DNA from: an uncultured Granulosicoccaceae bacterium
GTDB taxonomy: Bacteria > Pseudomonadota > Gammaproteobacteria > Granulosicoccales > Granulosicoccaceae
Length of the DNA: 64,000 bases
Reading direction: 5' to 3'
Assembly (NCBI GenBank): GCA_937958675.1
Contig: CALGND010000071.1
Span: 1-64,000 of the forward strand
Made by a program: the position numbers and the translations under genes. This document shows, piece after piece, positions 1-8,697 of the stretch; the first letter of the stretch is position 1, and every line of letters begins with the position of its first letter. Under the pieces are notes generated by a model. It was not told the DNA's origin. It saw only the letters and a program-made list of their open reading frames with translations, and did no database searches.

Positions 1-2
1 GG

Positions 3-707
3 CCAGCCATCGTTAGCCAAACCGGCGTAGAGGGCTGGCTACCGTTTGTTATTGGTACGATTGTCTTATTGTTGGGTGTTCTGCCCTTATTGTTCATAGA
101 AGAAGACGCTAAGTTGGAGCACGATCAAGCGTCCTCTGATGGAATCTTCGCGTTTGCGCCTAAGGCGCCATTGTTATTAGCATGCGTTTTTGCTTTTGCA
201 ATTTTTGATGCTGCCACGCTGTCATTGCTACCGATTTACGCAATGCATAGCGGCCAAAGTTTCGAAGTGGCAGCCATGGCATTAACTGCTTTGATAGCAG
301 GTAATATCGTGCTTCAATTGCCCATTGGCTACTTTTGCGATAAGTATTCTAAGCGTTTGGTGTTGTTGTGTTGTGCTGTGGTCACTACGCTAACGCTATT
401 GATGTTGCCGTACACAATTACTAATTGGGGTATGTGGCCTGTGCTTATCATTTGTGGTGCGGCTGGGTATGGCGTTTATACGGTAGCGCTCGCCGATCTA
501 GGAGATAGGTTTGAAGGCCAAGAGTTAGTCGCTGGAACATCAGCATTTGCCACTATGTGGGGATTAGGCGCGCTTTGCGGTTCCTTGATTGGCGGTTGGG
601 CGATGGCAGGCTTTGGTGCTAATGGCTTGCCGGCAAGCATGGCGGTGGTATATGCGATATTAACCTTAGGGTTATGTTGGCGGATGTGGCTTGCTTCTAA
701 CGGTTAG
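3..707 (+). CDS. MFS transporter, C-terminal part (cut by window edge)
   Basis: The reading frame is open from the first bases of the window, so only the last ~235 residues of a longer protein are seen. They form alternating hydrophobic segments typical of the second half of a 12-helix major facilitator. The loop motif GYFCDKYSKR sits where MFS proteins carry the conserved G-x-x-x-D-(R/K)-x-x-R signature between two helices. A later segment (ALADLGDRFEGQELVAGTSA, then a Gly-rich helix) resembles the YcaD/UPF0226 subgroup of MFS carriers. The substrate cannot be told. It is an inner-membrane protein. A TTG near base 69 is not a credible start because coding continues upstream of it. Confidence 0.85.
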   Translation, partial: PAIVSQTGVEGWLPFVIGTIVLLLGVLPLLFIEEDAKLEHDQASSDGIFAFAPKAPLLLACVFAFAIFDAATLSLLPIYAMHSGQSFEVAAMALTALIAGNIVLQLPIGYFCDKYSKRLVLLCCAVVTTLTLLMLPYTITNWGMWPVLIICGAAGYGVYTVALADLGDRFEGQELVAGTSAFATMWGLGALCGSLIGGWAMAGFGANGLPASMAVVYAILTLGLCWRMWLASNG

Positions 708-772
708 TTGCTATCTCGTGTGGCATATTCATTGTGTGAATCTAGGTAACGAAGTTATCAGAGGCGCAGGAG

Positions 773-1990
773 TTGTTCACTTGCATTCTAAACAGAATCG
801 CGACATTTCTACGCTCGCTAAATATCTGCATTGCTAATGTAGGTGTAGCAACGCGTAACACAATATCTACCGCAATGTGTATCGCAGCCGTCAGTGTATT
901 ACTAACATCTCCAGTAGCGGCACAGCGCTATACACCTGCGGCATTATGTGGAATAACAAACAACAGTAATTATGAAAGTATCACTCTGCCAATTTCCATT
1001 GGTGGTGATTATCCTAGTGGCAGCGCGTTAACGGTTGCAATAACTGTTGGTGATACCGAGAACCCTGGGGGAGACCAAGCCTCAACCGGTGAAACAGAAA
1101 ATGTCATTATTTTTTTAGATACTGACAATGACGGCACACCTGAAACTATGAGTAACGCTTCGTGTGCTTTTGACGGGGCTGCAACACCTGTTGGTTGTAC
1201 CGTTACGCAAAATATTACAATACCTTCGGTCACTGAAGATACGACTTACCGGGGTAGGGTCATGTTAAGTTATGACGATCTGCTCCCCGCTAACGGTTGC
1301 GGTGATAATAGCTTTGGTGACCATGAAGATTTTCAAATTGTTGCTGATGTACAGGAGACAATTACTATCGCAGACGTTTCCGCTCCTGAAGATGGCGGGC
1401 CAATTACCTTAGAAGCGACGTTGTCGCATAATGTGCGTAATGCGAGTGGTTTTGTTTCGTTCACAGTCGATTATCAGACTACCGATGGTACCGCCTCTAT
1501 TGCTGATAATGACTACACAACAAGCACAGGATCACTTACGTTTAGTGGGCAAGCTGGTAGTAGTCAAACTTTTACTGTATCTCCCATGGCCGATGGCTTT
1601 CCGGAAGGGGATCAAACAGTGGTTGTTGAGTTGTTAAACCTAAGTAATACAACGCACGGTATAGATATAAGCGACACCGCAACCGTGACATTGGTTGAAG
1701 ATGACGCAGAAGTCGCATTGAATCTGGTTAAAACCGTCAGTGATAACAGCCCAAACGTTGGAGATGCAGTCGTTTTTACGTTGCAGGTGAATAATTCAGG
1801 TCCAAGTGAAGCGTTTGACGTCGTAGTGCAAGATATCGTGCCAGCAGGGTTCTCATCAATTGTGCCGATAACTGTGTCGTCAGGATCTGCGTTTGGTGTT
1901 GCTGGAAATACGATTAACTGGACAGGTATAAACGTGCCCGTTAATGGTAGCGCTATTGCTACCTTCTCTGCTGTGGTGCTACCTCCCTAG
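773..1990 (+). CDS. secreted surface protein with GEVED-like, Calx-beta and truncated DUF11 domains
   Basis: Predicted 405 residues from a TTG start directly preceded by a purine-rich GAGGCGCAGGAG. A long N-terminal region ends in a hydrophobic stretch and SPVAAQ, a likely signal peptide of ~50 residues (a later ATG at the hydrophobic core is an alternative start). Residues ~60-195 resemble a GEVED domain (FLDTDNDGT, then a GDHEDFQI ending). Residues ~200-310 are a Calx-beta domain (DYQTTDGTA, then SGSLTF and VEDDA). The rest is a DUF11 domain (NNSGPSEAFDVVVQDIVPAG) that stops after SAVVLPP, short of the usual last strands and without any C-terminal anchor. Such proteins are usually exported adhesin- or matrix-like. 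The gene ends 6 bp before the convergent histidine kinase. It may be a rearranged remnant. Confidence 0.75.
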   Translation: MFTCILNRIATFLRSLNICIANVGVATRNTISTAMCIAAVSVLLTSPVAAQRYTPAALCGITNNSNYESITLPISIGGDYPSGSALTVAITVGDTENPGGDQASTGETENVIIFLDTDNDGTPETMSNASCAFDGAATPVGCTVTQNITIPSVTEDTTYRGRVMLSYDDLLPANGCGDNSFGDHEDFQIVADVQETITIADVSAPEDGGPITLEATLSHNVRNASGFVSFTVDYQTTDGTASIADNDYTTSTGSLTFSGQAGSSQTFTVSPMADGFPEGDQTVVVELLNLSNTTHGIDISDTATVTLVEDDAEVALNLVKTVSDNSPNVGDAVVFTLQVNNSGPSEAFDVVVQDIVPAGFSSIVPITVSSGSAFGVAGNTINWTGINVPVNGSAIATFSAVVLPP

Positions 1991-1996
1991 CTACTG

Positions 1997-4069
1997 TTAC
2001 TTTGTCAACATCTTATTCACAGCGGCAATGAGCTCATCTCGCCTTACCGGTTTGGTAAGCAGTACATCGGATTCTAACAAGCCAGCCTCGATTGTCTCCA
2101 AACCAAATGAGTAACCGGATACGAATATGACAGGTAGCTCTGGTTGCGATTTCTTGAAGTGCCTAGCGAGCTGTGGCCCTTGCATGCTGCCGGGTATAGC
2201 AATGTCGGTAATCAATAGATCGATTCTCGGCGTACTATCAAAAATTGCTAATGCACTGTCGGTAGAATTTGCCGTCAGCACTTCAAGGCCCTGTTGTTTT
2301 AAGTTCAGTTCCATTAGTTGAGACAATGTCTCGTTATCCTCTACTAACATGATACGACCAACACGATCCAATGCTGTTTTGATCTTTATAGTATCTACCC
2401 GAGTAGGATCGGATTCAAAGATTGCTGGGAAGTACAACTTTATTGTTGTGCCAACTTCAAGCTGCGACTCAACGTGCAGGTAACCACCAGACTGCGTCAT
2501 AAACCCCTGTACCATCGACAACCCAAGGCCACTATGTTGGCCAAGACCCTTCGTTGTATAAAACGGTTCGAATATCTTCTCTAATGCGTCTTCTGCGATG
2601 CCTTCACCTGTATCGCGAATAGTCAGAACAATATAAGGTCCAGGCTGAAACACCTCATCGTTTGGCCAATCGCTCATCTCGACACTGGCTGTGCTTATTT
2701 CAATTCGACCGTCCTTGGGTATTGCGTCGCGTGCATTGAGTACCAAATTAAGAATCGCGCTCTCGGTATTACTTAAATCTGCTGCAATGGTGGAATTTCC
2801 ATCTATAAAATGCATGCTAATGGAAATTCGCGATGGGATTGCTCTGGAGATCAAGCTTTCCATTCTTCGCACCACCTCGCTGAGCTTGAATGTCTCTGGA
2901 TGTAATGGTGCTTGACGTGAGTAGTTGAGCATTGCACGCGTTAGTCCTGCGCCATGCTGTGCCGCATCCATCGCACTGTTGATGATGGCTTTGATCTCAG
3001 GGTCTTCTGACTTTTCCTCGATTAGTTCTAGGTTGCTCATAAGCACGCCTAGCACGTTGTTAAAATCGTGCGCCACACCGCCTGTCATTTGCCCGATTAA
3101 CTCAAGTCGCTGCGACTGGGCAAGCTTTTGTTCCAGATCCAGACGCGCTTGTTCAGCCTGTTTTTGGTCAGTTAAATCCACGATACTTGCACGGACCATT
3201 CGGCGTGTAGGATGTGGAAAGCGGATAAGTGTGATCTGGCAGGGGAAGTCGACATCATTCGCATTGCGAAGTATCCAATCACAACGTAGAGTCCCCTCGT
3301 TAAATGCTTCTGCCATGTAGGCGATGGCAGCATCTTGGGATGTGCGACCATCTGGCTGAAATTCTGGGCTGATATCTTTTGGCCCGCGCTTGTGAAGTAA
3401 TTCGCTGCGCGACCAGCCGCAGAGTTCTTCCATGCGAGGATTCACATCTTCGACAAATGTTAAGCTATCGAGATCAACTACTGTGATGCCATCGGGCGCG
3501 TGTGCAACCAGCGAGCGATAACGCTCTTCAACTTGCTCTCTTCCTTGAGCAGCCGAGTTACGTGCAATCATTAAGTCGTTCAGTTGGTAATAACGCTGAT
3601 TTGATTCCTCTCGTGCTTTCGACAGCTCAGCTTGCGTATTGATCAAATCGCTAATATCTATCGCAAAGCCGGCGATGGCTCCGCTGCTGAGAGGATATTT
3701 GTAGACCCTCATGTGCCCGACTGAGTCATAGTACTGATCTACAGGTGTTCCTCTTTGTTTTCTTTGTGCGGCGACGCGTCGGTTTAATTCGGATTCACGA
3801 TCTTCTGGCCTAAGCGATTTGGCCACTTCATAACTGATTAATTGGCGGTAGGTCAGCTCCCTGGCATCGGCTTGTGTGCGATGGTTTTCGAATGCTTCTG
3901 GATGGGCATCCTCATACTTTTGATTCCACACGGCAAGCCGATCATTTGCGTCGTAAATAGCAAAATAAACAGGGCTAAGTTTCACCGCTTCCTTGAGCAT
4001 CTGCAGCTCGCTCAAAGCACGTTCCAGTGTCTCTGGATCTTTTATAGCGTCCTCTTCCTCTTTTTGCAT
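1997..4069 (-). CDS. hybrid sensor histidine kinase, PAS-PAS-HisKA-HATPase-REC
   Basis: 690 residues with no membrane segment, so it is a cytoplasmic sensor. Domain order: PAS at ~25-145, PAS at ~180-300, dimerisation/phospho-acceptor helix with GGVAHDFNN (His334), ATPase with the N-box NLVLNARDAI (Asn445), G1 DTGEGI and G2 GLGLSMVQ, then a receiver domain with phospho-acceptor Asp622 (LLITDIAIPG) and the conserved Lys673 in LTKP. All catalytic residues are present. The GGVAHDFNN type of H-box is typical of HPK4-like orphan hybrid kinases that sense through PAS domains. No response regulator or phosphotransfer gene is adjacent, so the partner is unknown. It lies tail to tail with the DUF11 protein. 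Confidence 0.92.
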   Translation of the reverse strand: MQKEEEDAIKDPETLERALSELQMLKEAVKLSPVYFAIYDANDRLAVWNQKYEDAHPEAFENHRTQADARELTYRQLISYEVAKSLRPEDRESELNRRVAAQRKQRGTPVDQYYDSVGHMRVYKYPLSSGAIAGFAIDISDLINTQAELSKAREESNQRYYQLNDLMIARNSAAQGREQVEERYRSLVAHAPDGITVVDLDSLTFVEDVNPRMEELCGWSRSELLHKRGPKDISPEFQPDGRTSQDAAIAYMAEAFNEGTLRCDWILRNANDVDFPCQITLIRFPHPTRRMVRASIVDLTDQKQAEQARLDLEQKLAQSQRLELIGQMTGGVAHDFNNVLGVLMSNLELIEEKSEDPEIKAIINSAMDAAQHGAGLTRAMLNYSRQAPLHPETFKLSEVVRRMESLISRAIPSRISISMHFIDGNSTIAADLSNTESAILNLVLNARDAIPKDGRIEISTASVEMSDWPNDEVFQPGPYIVLTIRDTGEGIAEDALEKIFEPFYTTKGLGQHSGLGLSMVQGFMTQSGGYLHVESQLEVGTTIKLYFPAIFESDPTRVDTIKIKTALDRVGRIMLVEDNETLSQLMELNLKQQGLEVLTANSTDSALAIFDSTPRIDLLITDIAIPGSMQGPQLARHFKKSQPELPVIFVSGYSFGLETIEAGLLESDVLLTKPVRRDELIAAVNKMLTK

Positions 4070-4238
4070 CGATCTATTCTAAAAACATTTAGTCGCATTA
4101 CACGGTGCGCTGATCTCTATGGTATCAGTGTCCGGTGTGGGTTGGAAAGACTCGTCATCAGATCTGTAGTGTTGTGTCGAGACGGCACATCGCACAGCTT
4201 AGTGATTTGGAATTATCACCATTATCGATAGGGTGGTT

Positions 4239-5402
4239 TTACTCTGTAAGAGTTTGTAAAAACTCTACTAGATCATTGCGTTGGCTATTTGATAGATCAA
4301 GTGGTTTGAGAATTGATTCGCCTTTTGAGTGCAATCGGCTTGTATCAATATCGGCGTAAGCATCCACTACCTCGCGTAGTGTGCTCAAGCTACCATCGTG
4401 CATATAAGGGGCTGTTAGCCTCAGGTTCCGTAGTGAAGGTGTTCGCCACTGCCCAAAATTATCTTGAACTAACTTAACGCTGTTTGTTTTTCGAATTTCA
4501 CTTGGCTCCGCTGTGCCGTTGTATGTACCAAGCAAATTGTAACGGTCGTCACGCACCCGTTTGATGCCAGCATAGCGTCCAGGGTCGACCATGCCGATGT
4601 CTGTAAAAAATGGTCGGCCGATATCGTGAAACTCACCGTTAGAGAAATTTGGCCCAAAGTGGCATACGTGACAATTAGCATCTCCAATAAACGTTTTGAG
4701 GCCACGTTTGGCCGCCTTGGGGTACTGGTTTTGCCCGTCAATATCGTTGTTATTCAATGCTGTGTAATAGCGATCAAATGCAGTGGTGCCAGAATTGAGT
4801 TTGCGCATATAGGCGGCTATGGTTTTCGCTGCAAGAACAACAAGTTCTTCATCGGGTAAACTGAGTGCCTTATCGTGTAGTCCGGACTGCTTTAATGTTT
4901 CAAAAAGGTAGTGTTTAGTGCGTAATCGGGTAGCGATTGTTTGAATGTCGCCTGCCATTTCTATCTCAGAGAGCATCGGCCGAAGCGTCGCCGACCATAA
5001 ACTATCGGCACCTCCATCCCAACCGAACCAGCGTTGCATGCCCACATTTAATAGCCCTTGAGTATTGCGTACGTGTTGTTGCACTCCTTGTGATAAGGGT
5101 TGTTGGTCTGCAAAACCATTTGCTGCTTGATGACAACTTTCGCAAGATAACGTTTTATCGCCTGACAAATCGGTATCTGAAAATAGTTTTTCCCCTAGTT
5201 TTTCTGCAGCTAAGATCCCCGAGAATTCGTTTCCGGCATCTTGTGGCATGGTGGTAGGCCAGGGGCCAAATGATAATATGCGGCGAATTTCATCGTCACT
5301 AAATATTGATGGCTCGGCGGTTTTCGTATCGGCATGGCCTGTATGCGCGAAGATCAAATTCAGCAACAGTACAATAACTAATTTGCAAGTCAGATTTTTC
5401 AT
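4239..5402 (-). CDS. di-haem cytochrome c peroxidase / MauG family protein
   Basis: 387 residues with a signal peptide (hydrophobic ~7-20, cleavage near GHA-DT), so periplasmic. Two c-type haem sites are visible: CESCH at 87-91 and CHVCH at 244-248, the spacing of the bacterial cytochrome c peroxidase/MauG superfamily. The SGDKTLSCESCHQ, WFGWDGGADSLW and APYMHDGSLSTL stretches are family hallmarks. Members reduce peroxide or use a bis-Fe(IV) state to oxidise a protein or small substrate. The exact substrate is unknown. It follows the amidohydrolase-YtkA gene by 132 bp on the same strand, so the two are probably co-transcribed. A link to copper or peroxide handling is inference. Confidence 0.88.
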   Translation of the reverse strand: MKNLTCKLVIVLLLNLIFAHTGHADTKTAEPSIFSDDEIRRILSFGPWPTTMPQDAGNEFSGILAAEKLGEKLFSDTDLSGDKTLSCESCHQAANGFADQQPLSQGVQQHVRNTQGLLNVGMQRWFGWDGGADSLWSATLRPMLSEIEMAGDIQTIATRLRTKHYLFETLKQSGLHDKALSLPDEELVVLAAKTIAAYMRKLNSGTTAFDRYYTALNNNDIDGQNQYPKAAKRGLKTFIGDANCHVCHFGPNFSNGEFHDIGRPFFTDIGMVDPGRYAGIKRVRDDRYNLLGTYNGTAEPSEIRKTNSVKLVQDNFGQWRTPSLRNLRLTAPYMHDGSLSTLREVVDAYADIDTSRLHSKGESILKPLDLSNSQRNDLVEFLQTLTE

Positions 5403-5534
5403 AGCATTTTGTAAAAACCATGGGTATTGACAAGGTGCTGAGCGAGTATCCTATTCACAGCGGTAATGCGTCCTTAGCGTATCCATTTTGCTGTTGCAAG
5501 TCGGAATAACTTATGTTTGGTAGCGGACTGTTAG

Positions 5535-6761
5535 TTACTGCACTGAGAAGCTGTGAGTTAGCGTCTCCCGAGCGCCACCGGCGCGCACTTCAACTTCCCA
5601 CTGCCACTGGCCAGGCATATGCAGTACCACACCTTCAACAAGGTACTGCACGGTGTTGGCCGACCGTGCTTCTATGCTATGTTCGTGTTTGTAGTTGGTG
5701 CCATGGCCGTGAGCTGGCATTGTTGCATCTAGGCTTAGTGACGTGTTTGGTGCTGTATCACCGCAAAAAGTCATCTTTATTGATACTGCATCACCAACTT
5801 GTATTGTTTTAGTTGGCTCTAAGTGTACGGAATAGTTTTGTGACTTTAGAATGGTTTTATCAGTTGTGGCTACAGCATTGCAAGCTGTGCTGCTGGATTG
5901 TTTGTTTTCCTCCCATATCGGCATTAATAAGTCGTATGCGTTTTTCCATGCGACCTTTTCTGCCAGTTCGTCAGATAGGCTCTTTAACCAGACTCGAGCC
6001 GAATCTGCGTGGCTAGGTATAAAGTACATGCGCTCGGGTGTGTAGGTATCAGTACCTAGCATCATTCGATCAGGATGATCCTTGAAAAGTGCTAACCACT
6101 CTTTGCTTAAGCTACCGCCACTACCGACTTCTGATCGAAAAGCAAGATCGGCCCAGAGACGATCGTGTTTTGCAAGCATGGCGGCTATTGCTTCTGGTTC
6201 GTCAAAACCCGAGTGTGCCCAAAGCACTTTGACTTTGTCGCTTTGCGCCAACAAGCGCTCGACTGCGTCTGCATCAGCGTGTGCGTGTAGTACGAGATTG
6301 TGTTGTTCGGCAAGTTGGACTATGCGTTTTGGAATTGGCAGTTCGGCATCATCGCCGTAGATATGGAACTCACCTATGCTAGCGTAGCGATTAGTACTTA
6401 GAAGTTGTTCAACGTATTCGAGTGCTGCGGGATCAGTGAACCAACTGCTAAGCTCTCCACGGCGTCGGTATGGCCTAAGCCCGGGGATGATCAAGTCGGG
6501 TGCAAGCTTAGACAATAGTTGGGTGCCGTTATCGTCAGAGCTTGAGACAAGCGCAAATTTTAAACCGGCTTCGCGCATGATCTCAATAACGCGCTCTGGT
6601 GGAGTTAGCTCAACCGAATCGTGGCTGTAGTGCACGTGCGCGTCGGCAATCGGCAGTTCGTTATCGGATTGTGCTTGTAGCAGGGTAGGTGTAGTTGACA
6701 GTGTTGCGACAAGTAATAACTTTGCGCTTACGATTTTGGCTAGACTGTGGTGACCTGACAT
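5535..6761 (-). CDS. exported amidohydrolase-like (TIM-barrel) protein fused to a YtkA/FixH-like domain
   Basis: 408 residues. An N-terminal signal peptide ends near LQAQS. The first ~285 residues are an amidohydrolase-2 type barrel: metal-binding HVH at 42-44, later His in LVLHAHADAD and WAHSGF, and the closing Asp in MLGTDTYTP. After a short linker, residues ~310-408 form an immunoglobulin-like YtkA/FixH domain with the hallmark MPAHGHGTNY (348-357) and LHMPGQWQW. YtkA-type domains occur in periplasmic copper-related or cytochrome-associated proteins. The fusion to an amidohydrolase is uncommon. It heads a likely two-gene unit with the MauG-family peroxidase downstream. The substrate of the hydrolase part is unknown. 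Confidence 0.8.
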   Translation of the reverse strand: MSGHHSLAKIVSAKLLLVATLSTTPTLLQAQSDNELPIADAHVHYSHDSVELTPPERVIEIMREAGLKFALVSSSDDNGTQLLSKLAPDLIIPGLRPYRRRGELSSWFTDPAALEYVEQLLSTNRYASIGEFHIYGDDAELPIPKRIVQLAEQHNLVLHAHADADAVERLLAQSDKVKVLWAHSGFDEPEAIAAMLAKHDRLWADLAFRSEVGSGGSLSKEWLALFKDHPDRMMLGTDTYTPERMYFIPSHADSARVWLKSLSDELAEKVAWKNAYDLLMPIWEENKQSSSTACNAVATTDKTILKSQNYSVHLEPTKTIQVGDAVSIKMTFCGDTAPNTSLSLDATMPAHGHGTNYKHEHSIEARSANTVQYLVEGVVLHMPGQWQWEVEVRAGGARETLTHSFSVQ

Positions 6762-6793
6762 TTCTAATTCGCTGCGGCAGAAAATAACCCCAG

Positions 6794-6820
6794 ATTATAT
6801 GATATTCGTAGAGCAACCAA
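6794..6820 (-). promoter_or_regulatory. putative sigma-70 promoter for the amidohydrolase-peroxidase pair
   Basis: On the minus strand a perfect -10 hexamer TATAAT (6799 down to 6794) lies 33 bp before the ATG at 6761. The best -35, TTGGTT (6820 to 6815), is poor and the spacer is only 15 bp. This points to a promoter that may need an activator. Confidence 0.4.
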
Positions 6821-7023
6821 GTGTTAATAAGCTTAGGCAGTCTTAATTTTGTGATCCGATTTGTTTTAACGTTCTAGAACTCAGGTATTTGTCAGCGCTA
6901 TTTGGTTTGCTATTGTAGTAACTCGGTGTTTCATTACAAGCTAATAGATCAAGTATTAAGCTCCACTGTTGAGATAAATGCTCAAGCTCTATCCAGTGTT
7001 CTTAATATGCGTTATGGTGGTTT

Positions 7024-7665
7024 ATGCTCTTAGACCCAACATTAACAACTGCGTATATCGTGGTAGCAGCCGCCTTGGCGCTAGCGCCTGGTCCCGATGT
7101 AATGTTTGTGTTGGCTAACAGCCTTAGACACAAGGCAAAGGGGGCGATAGCCGCTGCTTTAGGCGTGTGCGCAGGGACGCTGCTACATTCCATTGCGGCT
7201 GCCATCGGTGTGTCGGCAGCTATAGCGGCATCACCGATAGCCTTTGAATTATTGCGTTATGGTGGCGCTGCGTATCTTTTGTATCTCGGTGTTCAATCGA
7301 TAGCATCCTTTTTTAAAGCTCAAGCCTCAAACAATGCCCAGATAATTGCTGATGCGCCTTCAGTTTTTAACGTGTTTAGACAAGGTTTAATCACTAATTT
7401 GCTTAACCCTAAAGTCATTATTTTTTATATTGCCTTGTTACCGCAGTTTGTGAATACAGATTTAGGGCACGTAGGTTTACAGATAGTGCTGTTAGGGCTT
7501 ATTCATACCTCGATTGGATTGGTGTATCTATTGCTGATCGGTACGCTAACAGGTAACGCCGCAGCTTGGATCACAAAAACTCGTTTCAGCGCTTACCTAG
7601 ATGCTATCGCGGGAATATTCTTCGTTGGTTTAGCCTTACGCCTCGCCTTGTCAGGGCGGCAATAG
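7024..7665 (+). CDS. LysE/RhtB family amino-acid exporter
   Basis: 213 residues, almost all in hydrophobic helices (about six). The N-terminal signature LALAPGPDVMFVLANSL and the central GLITNLLNPKVIIFY are diagnostic of the LysE/RhtB translocator family, which exports amino acids or their derivatives across the inner membrane by proton exchange. Length matches the family (~205-215). A GGTGG sits just before the ATG. The next gene, a ProC-like reductase, starts 69 bp downstream on the same strand, so joint transcription is possible. The exported compound cannot be told. Confidence 0.92.
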   Translation: MLLDPTLTTAYIVVAAALALAPGPDVMFVLANSLRHKAKGAIAAALGVCAGTLLHSIAAAIGVSAAIAASPIAFELLRYGGAAYLLYLGVQSIASFFKAQASNNAQIIADAPSVFNVFRQGLITNLLNPKVIIFYIALLPQFVNTDLGHVGLQIVLLGLIHTSIGLVYLLLIGTLTGNAAAWITKTRFSAYLDAIAGIFFVGLALRLALSGRQ

Positions 7666-7734
7666 TTTGGTCTAAATGCAAATATCGTCCCTTGAGAAAA
7701 TTATTACCAATCTAAAGTACAAGGTAAGCACCTT

Positions 7735-8496
7735 ATGAAAACATTTGGCGTAATAGGCGCAGGCCACCTTGCAAGCTATACGATTGCTGCGATGCGTGCA
7801 GGCGGATTTATAGGTGATATCGTGTTATCTCCTCGTGGTGCCGCTAGAGCTGCGACAATTGCCAGCGATCATAACTGTCAGGTGGTGCAATCTAACCAAG
7901 CGGTAGTAGAGCTTGCGGATTTCGTTTTATTAGCGGTACGACCAGTCGATTGGCTTGATGCAGTTGAAAGCGTCGAGTGGCAAGCGCGCCATATTTTGTT
8001 ATCGGCTGTATCAGGTGTTACGATTAAGGAACTACAAACTGCGGCTGGCGTTAACAACGTCGTGCGTATTATGCCCAGTAGTTTTATCGAATTTGGTAAT
8101 CCTTTTATCCCTGCGTTTCCACATAACGATAGCGTGACGGAGTTGTTTGGCGCTGGCTGCCCCATAGTGTCATTGGATAGTGAACAGCAACTAGACGAGT
8201 CGATGATCATGTCATGTGCTTATGCATGGCAATTTGGCTTAATGCAGCAGATGCAAGATTGGTTCGTAGCGCGCGGTTGGGATTCTACTACTGCACGCGA
8301 TATGGTTATGCGTCATTGGCGAGGAGCGGTGGACACCACCATTGGCTGTCCTCAAGCTGGCTTTTCTGAGTTATTAGACGACATCGCAACGCCGGGTACC
8401 TATACGCGTTTAGGATTCGATGCGTTAAGGGAAGAAGGCGGTTTAGATGCCTTAAGGGTTGGGCTGGCGCAGGTAAGCAAGCAATTGCAATCGTGA
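7735..8496 (+). CDS. pyrroline-5-carboxylate reductase-like (ProC family) protein
   Basis: 253 residues. The N-terminus has a Rossmann NAD(P)-binding motif (GVIGAGHLA at 5-13). The C-terminal dimerisation domain carries the ProC-type signature GTYTRLGFDALREEGGLDA, and RIMPSSFIEFG corresponds to the ProC segment that normally reads R-x-M-P-N. Here Ser replaces the usual Asn after Pro and the overall length is slightly short, so it may act on a substrate other than pyrroline-5-carboxylate. The normal proline route is represented elsewhere in the window by proB. It follows the LysE exporter. Confidence 0.75.
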   Translation: MKTFGVIGAGHLASYTIAAMRAGGFIGDIVLSPRGAARAATIASDHNCQVVQSNQAVVELADFVLLAVRPVDWLDAVESVEWQARHILLSAVSGVTIKELQTAAGVNNVVRIMPSSFIEFGNPFIPAFPHNDSVTELFGAGCPIVSLDSEQQLDESMIMSCAYAWQFGLMQQMQDWFVARGWDSTTARDMVMRHWRGAVDTTIGCPQAGFSELLDDIATPGTYTRLGFDALREEGGLDALRVGLAQVSKQLQS

Positions 8497-8697
8497 ACAA
8501 TGTAAGCGGACCGTAAAATATCGGCTTCTGCAGTTTAAAAACATTCTAAATAGTGTCAGAATATTTACCCTGTTGACGCTAAACGTCGCAATTAGGCTTT
8601 GTGCAGTAATTAAGCAGTTTTGAACTACACTTTGTATCGTCGTGATCCTATGCATACGCCGCCGTGGCGAGGTGCGTTCTCCTTGAGAGGTATTATT

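Noticed and set aside
3842-4231. 129-codon plus-strand frame overlapping the start of the histidine kinase
   Set aside because: Mostly antisense to the kinase N-terminus; Cys/Trp-rich shadow composition, no ribosome-binding site.
5402-5535. Assignment of the di-haem peroxidase to the MbnH/MbnP metallo-mystery pair
   Set aside because: No MbnP-like gene is adjacent; the neighbour is an amidohydrolase-YtkA fusion, so the specific name is not supported.
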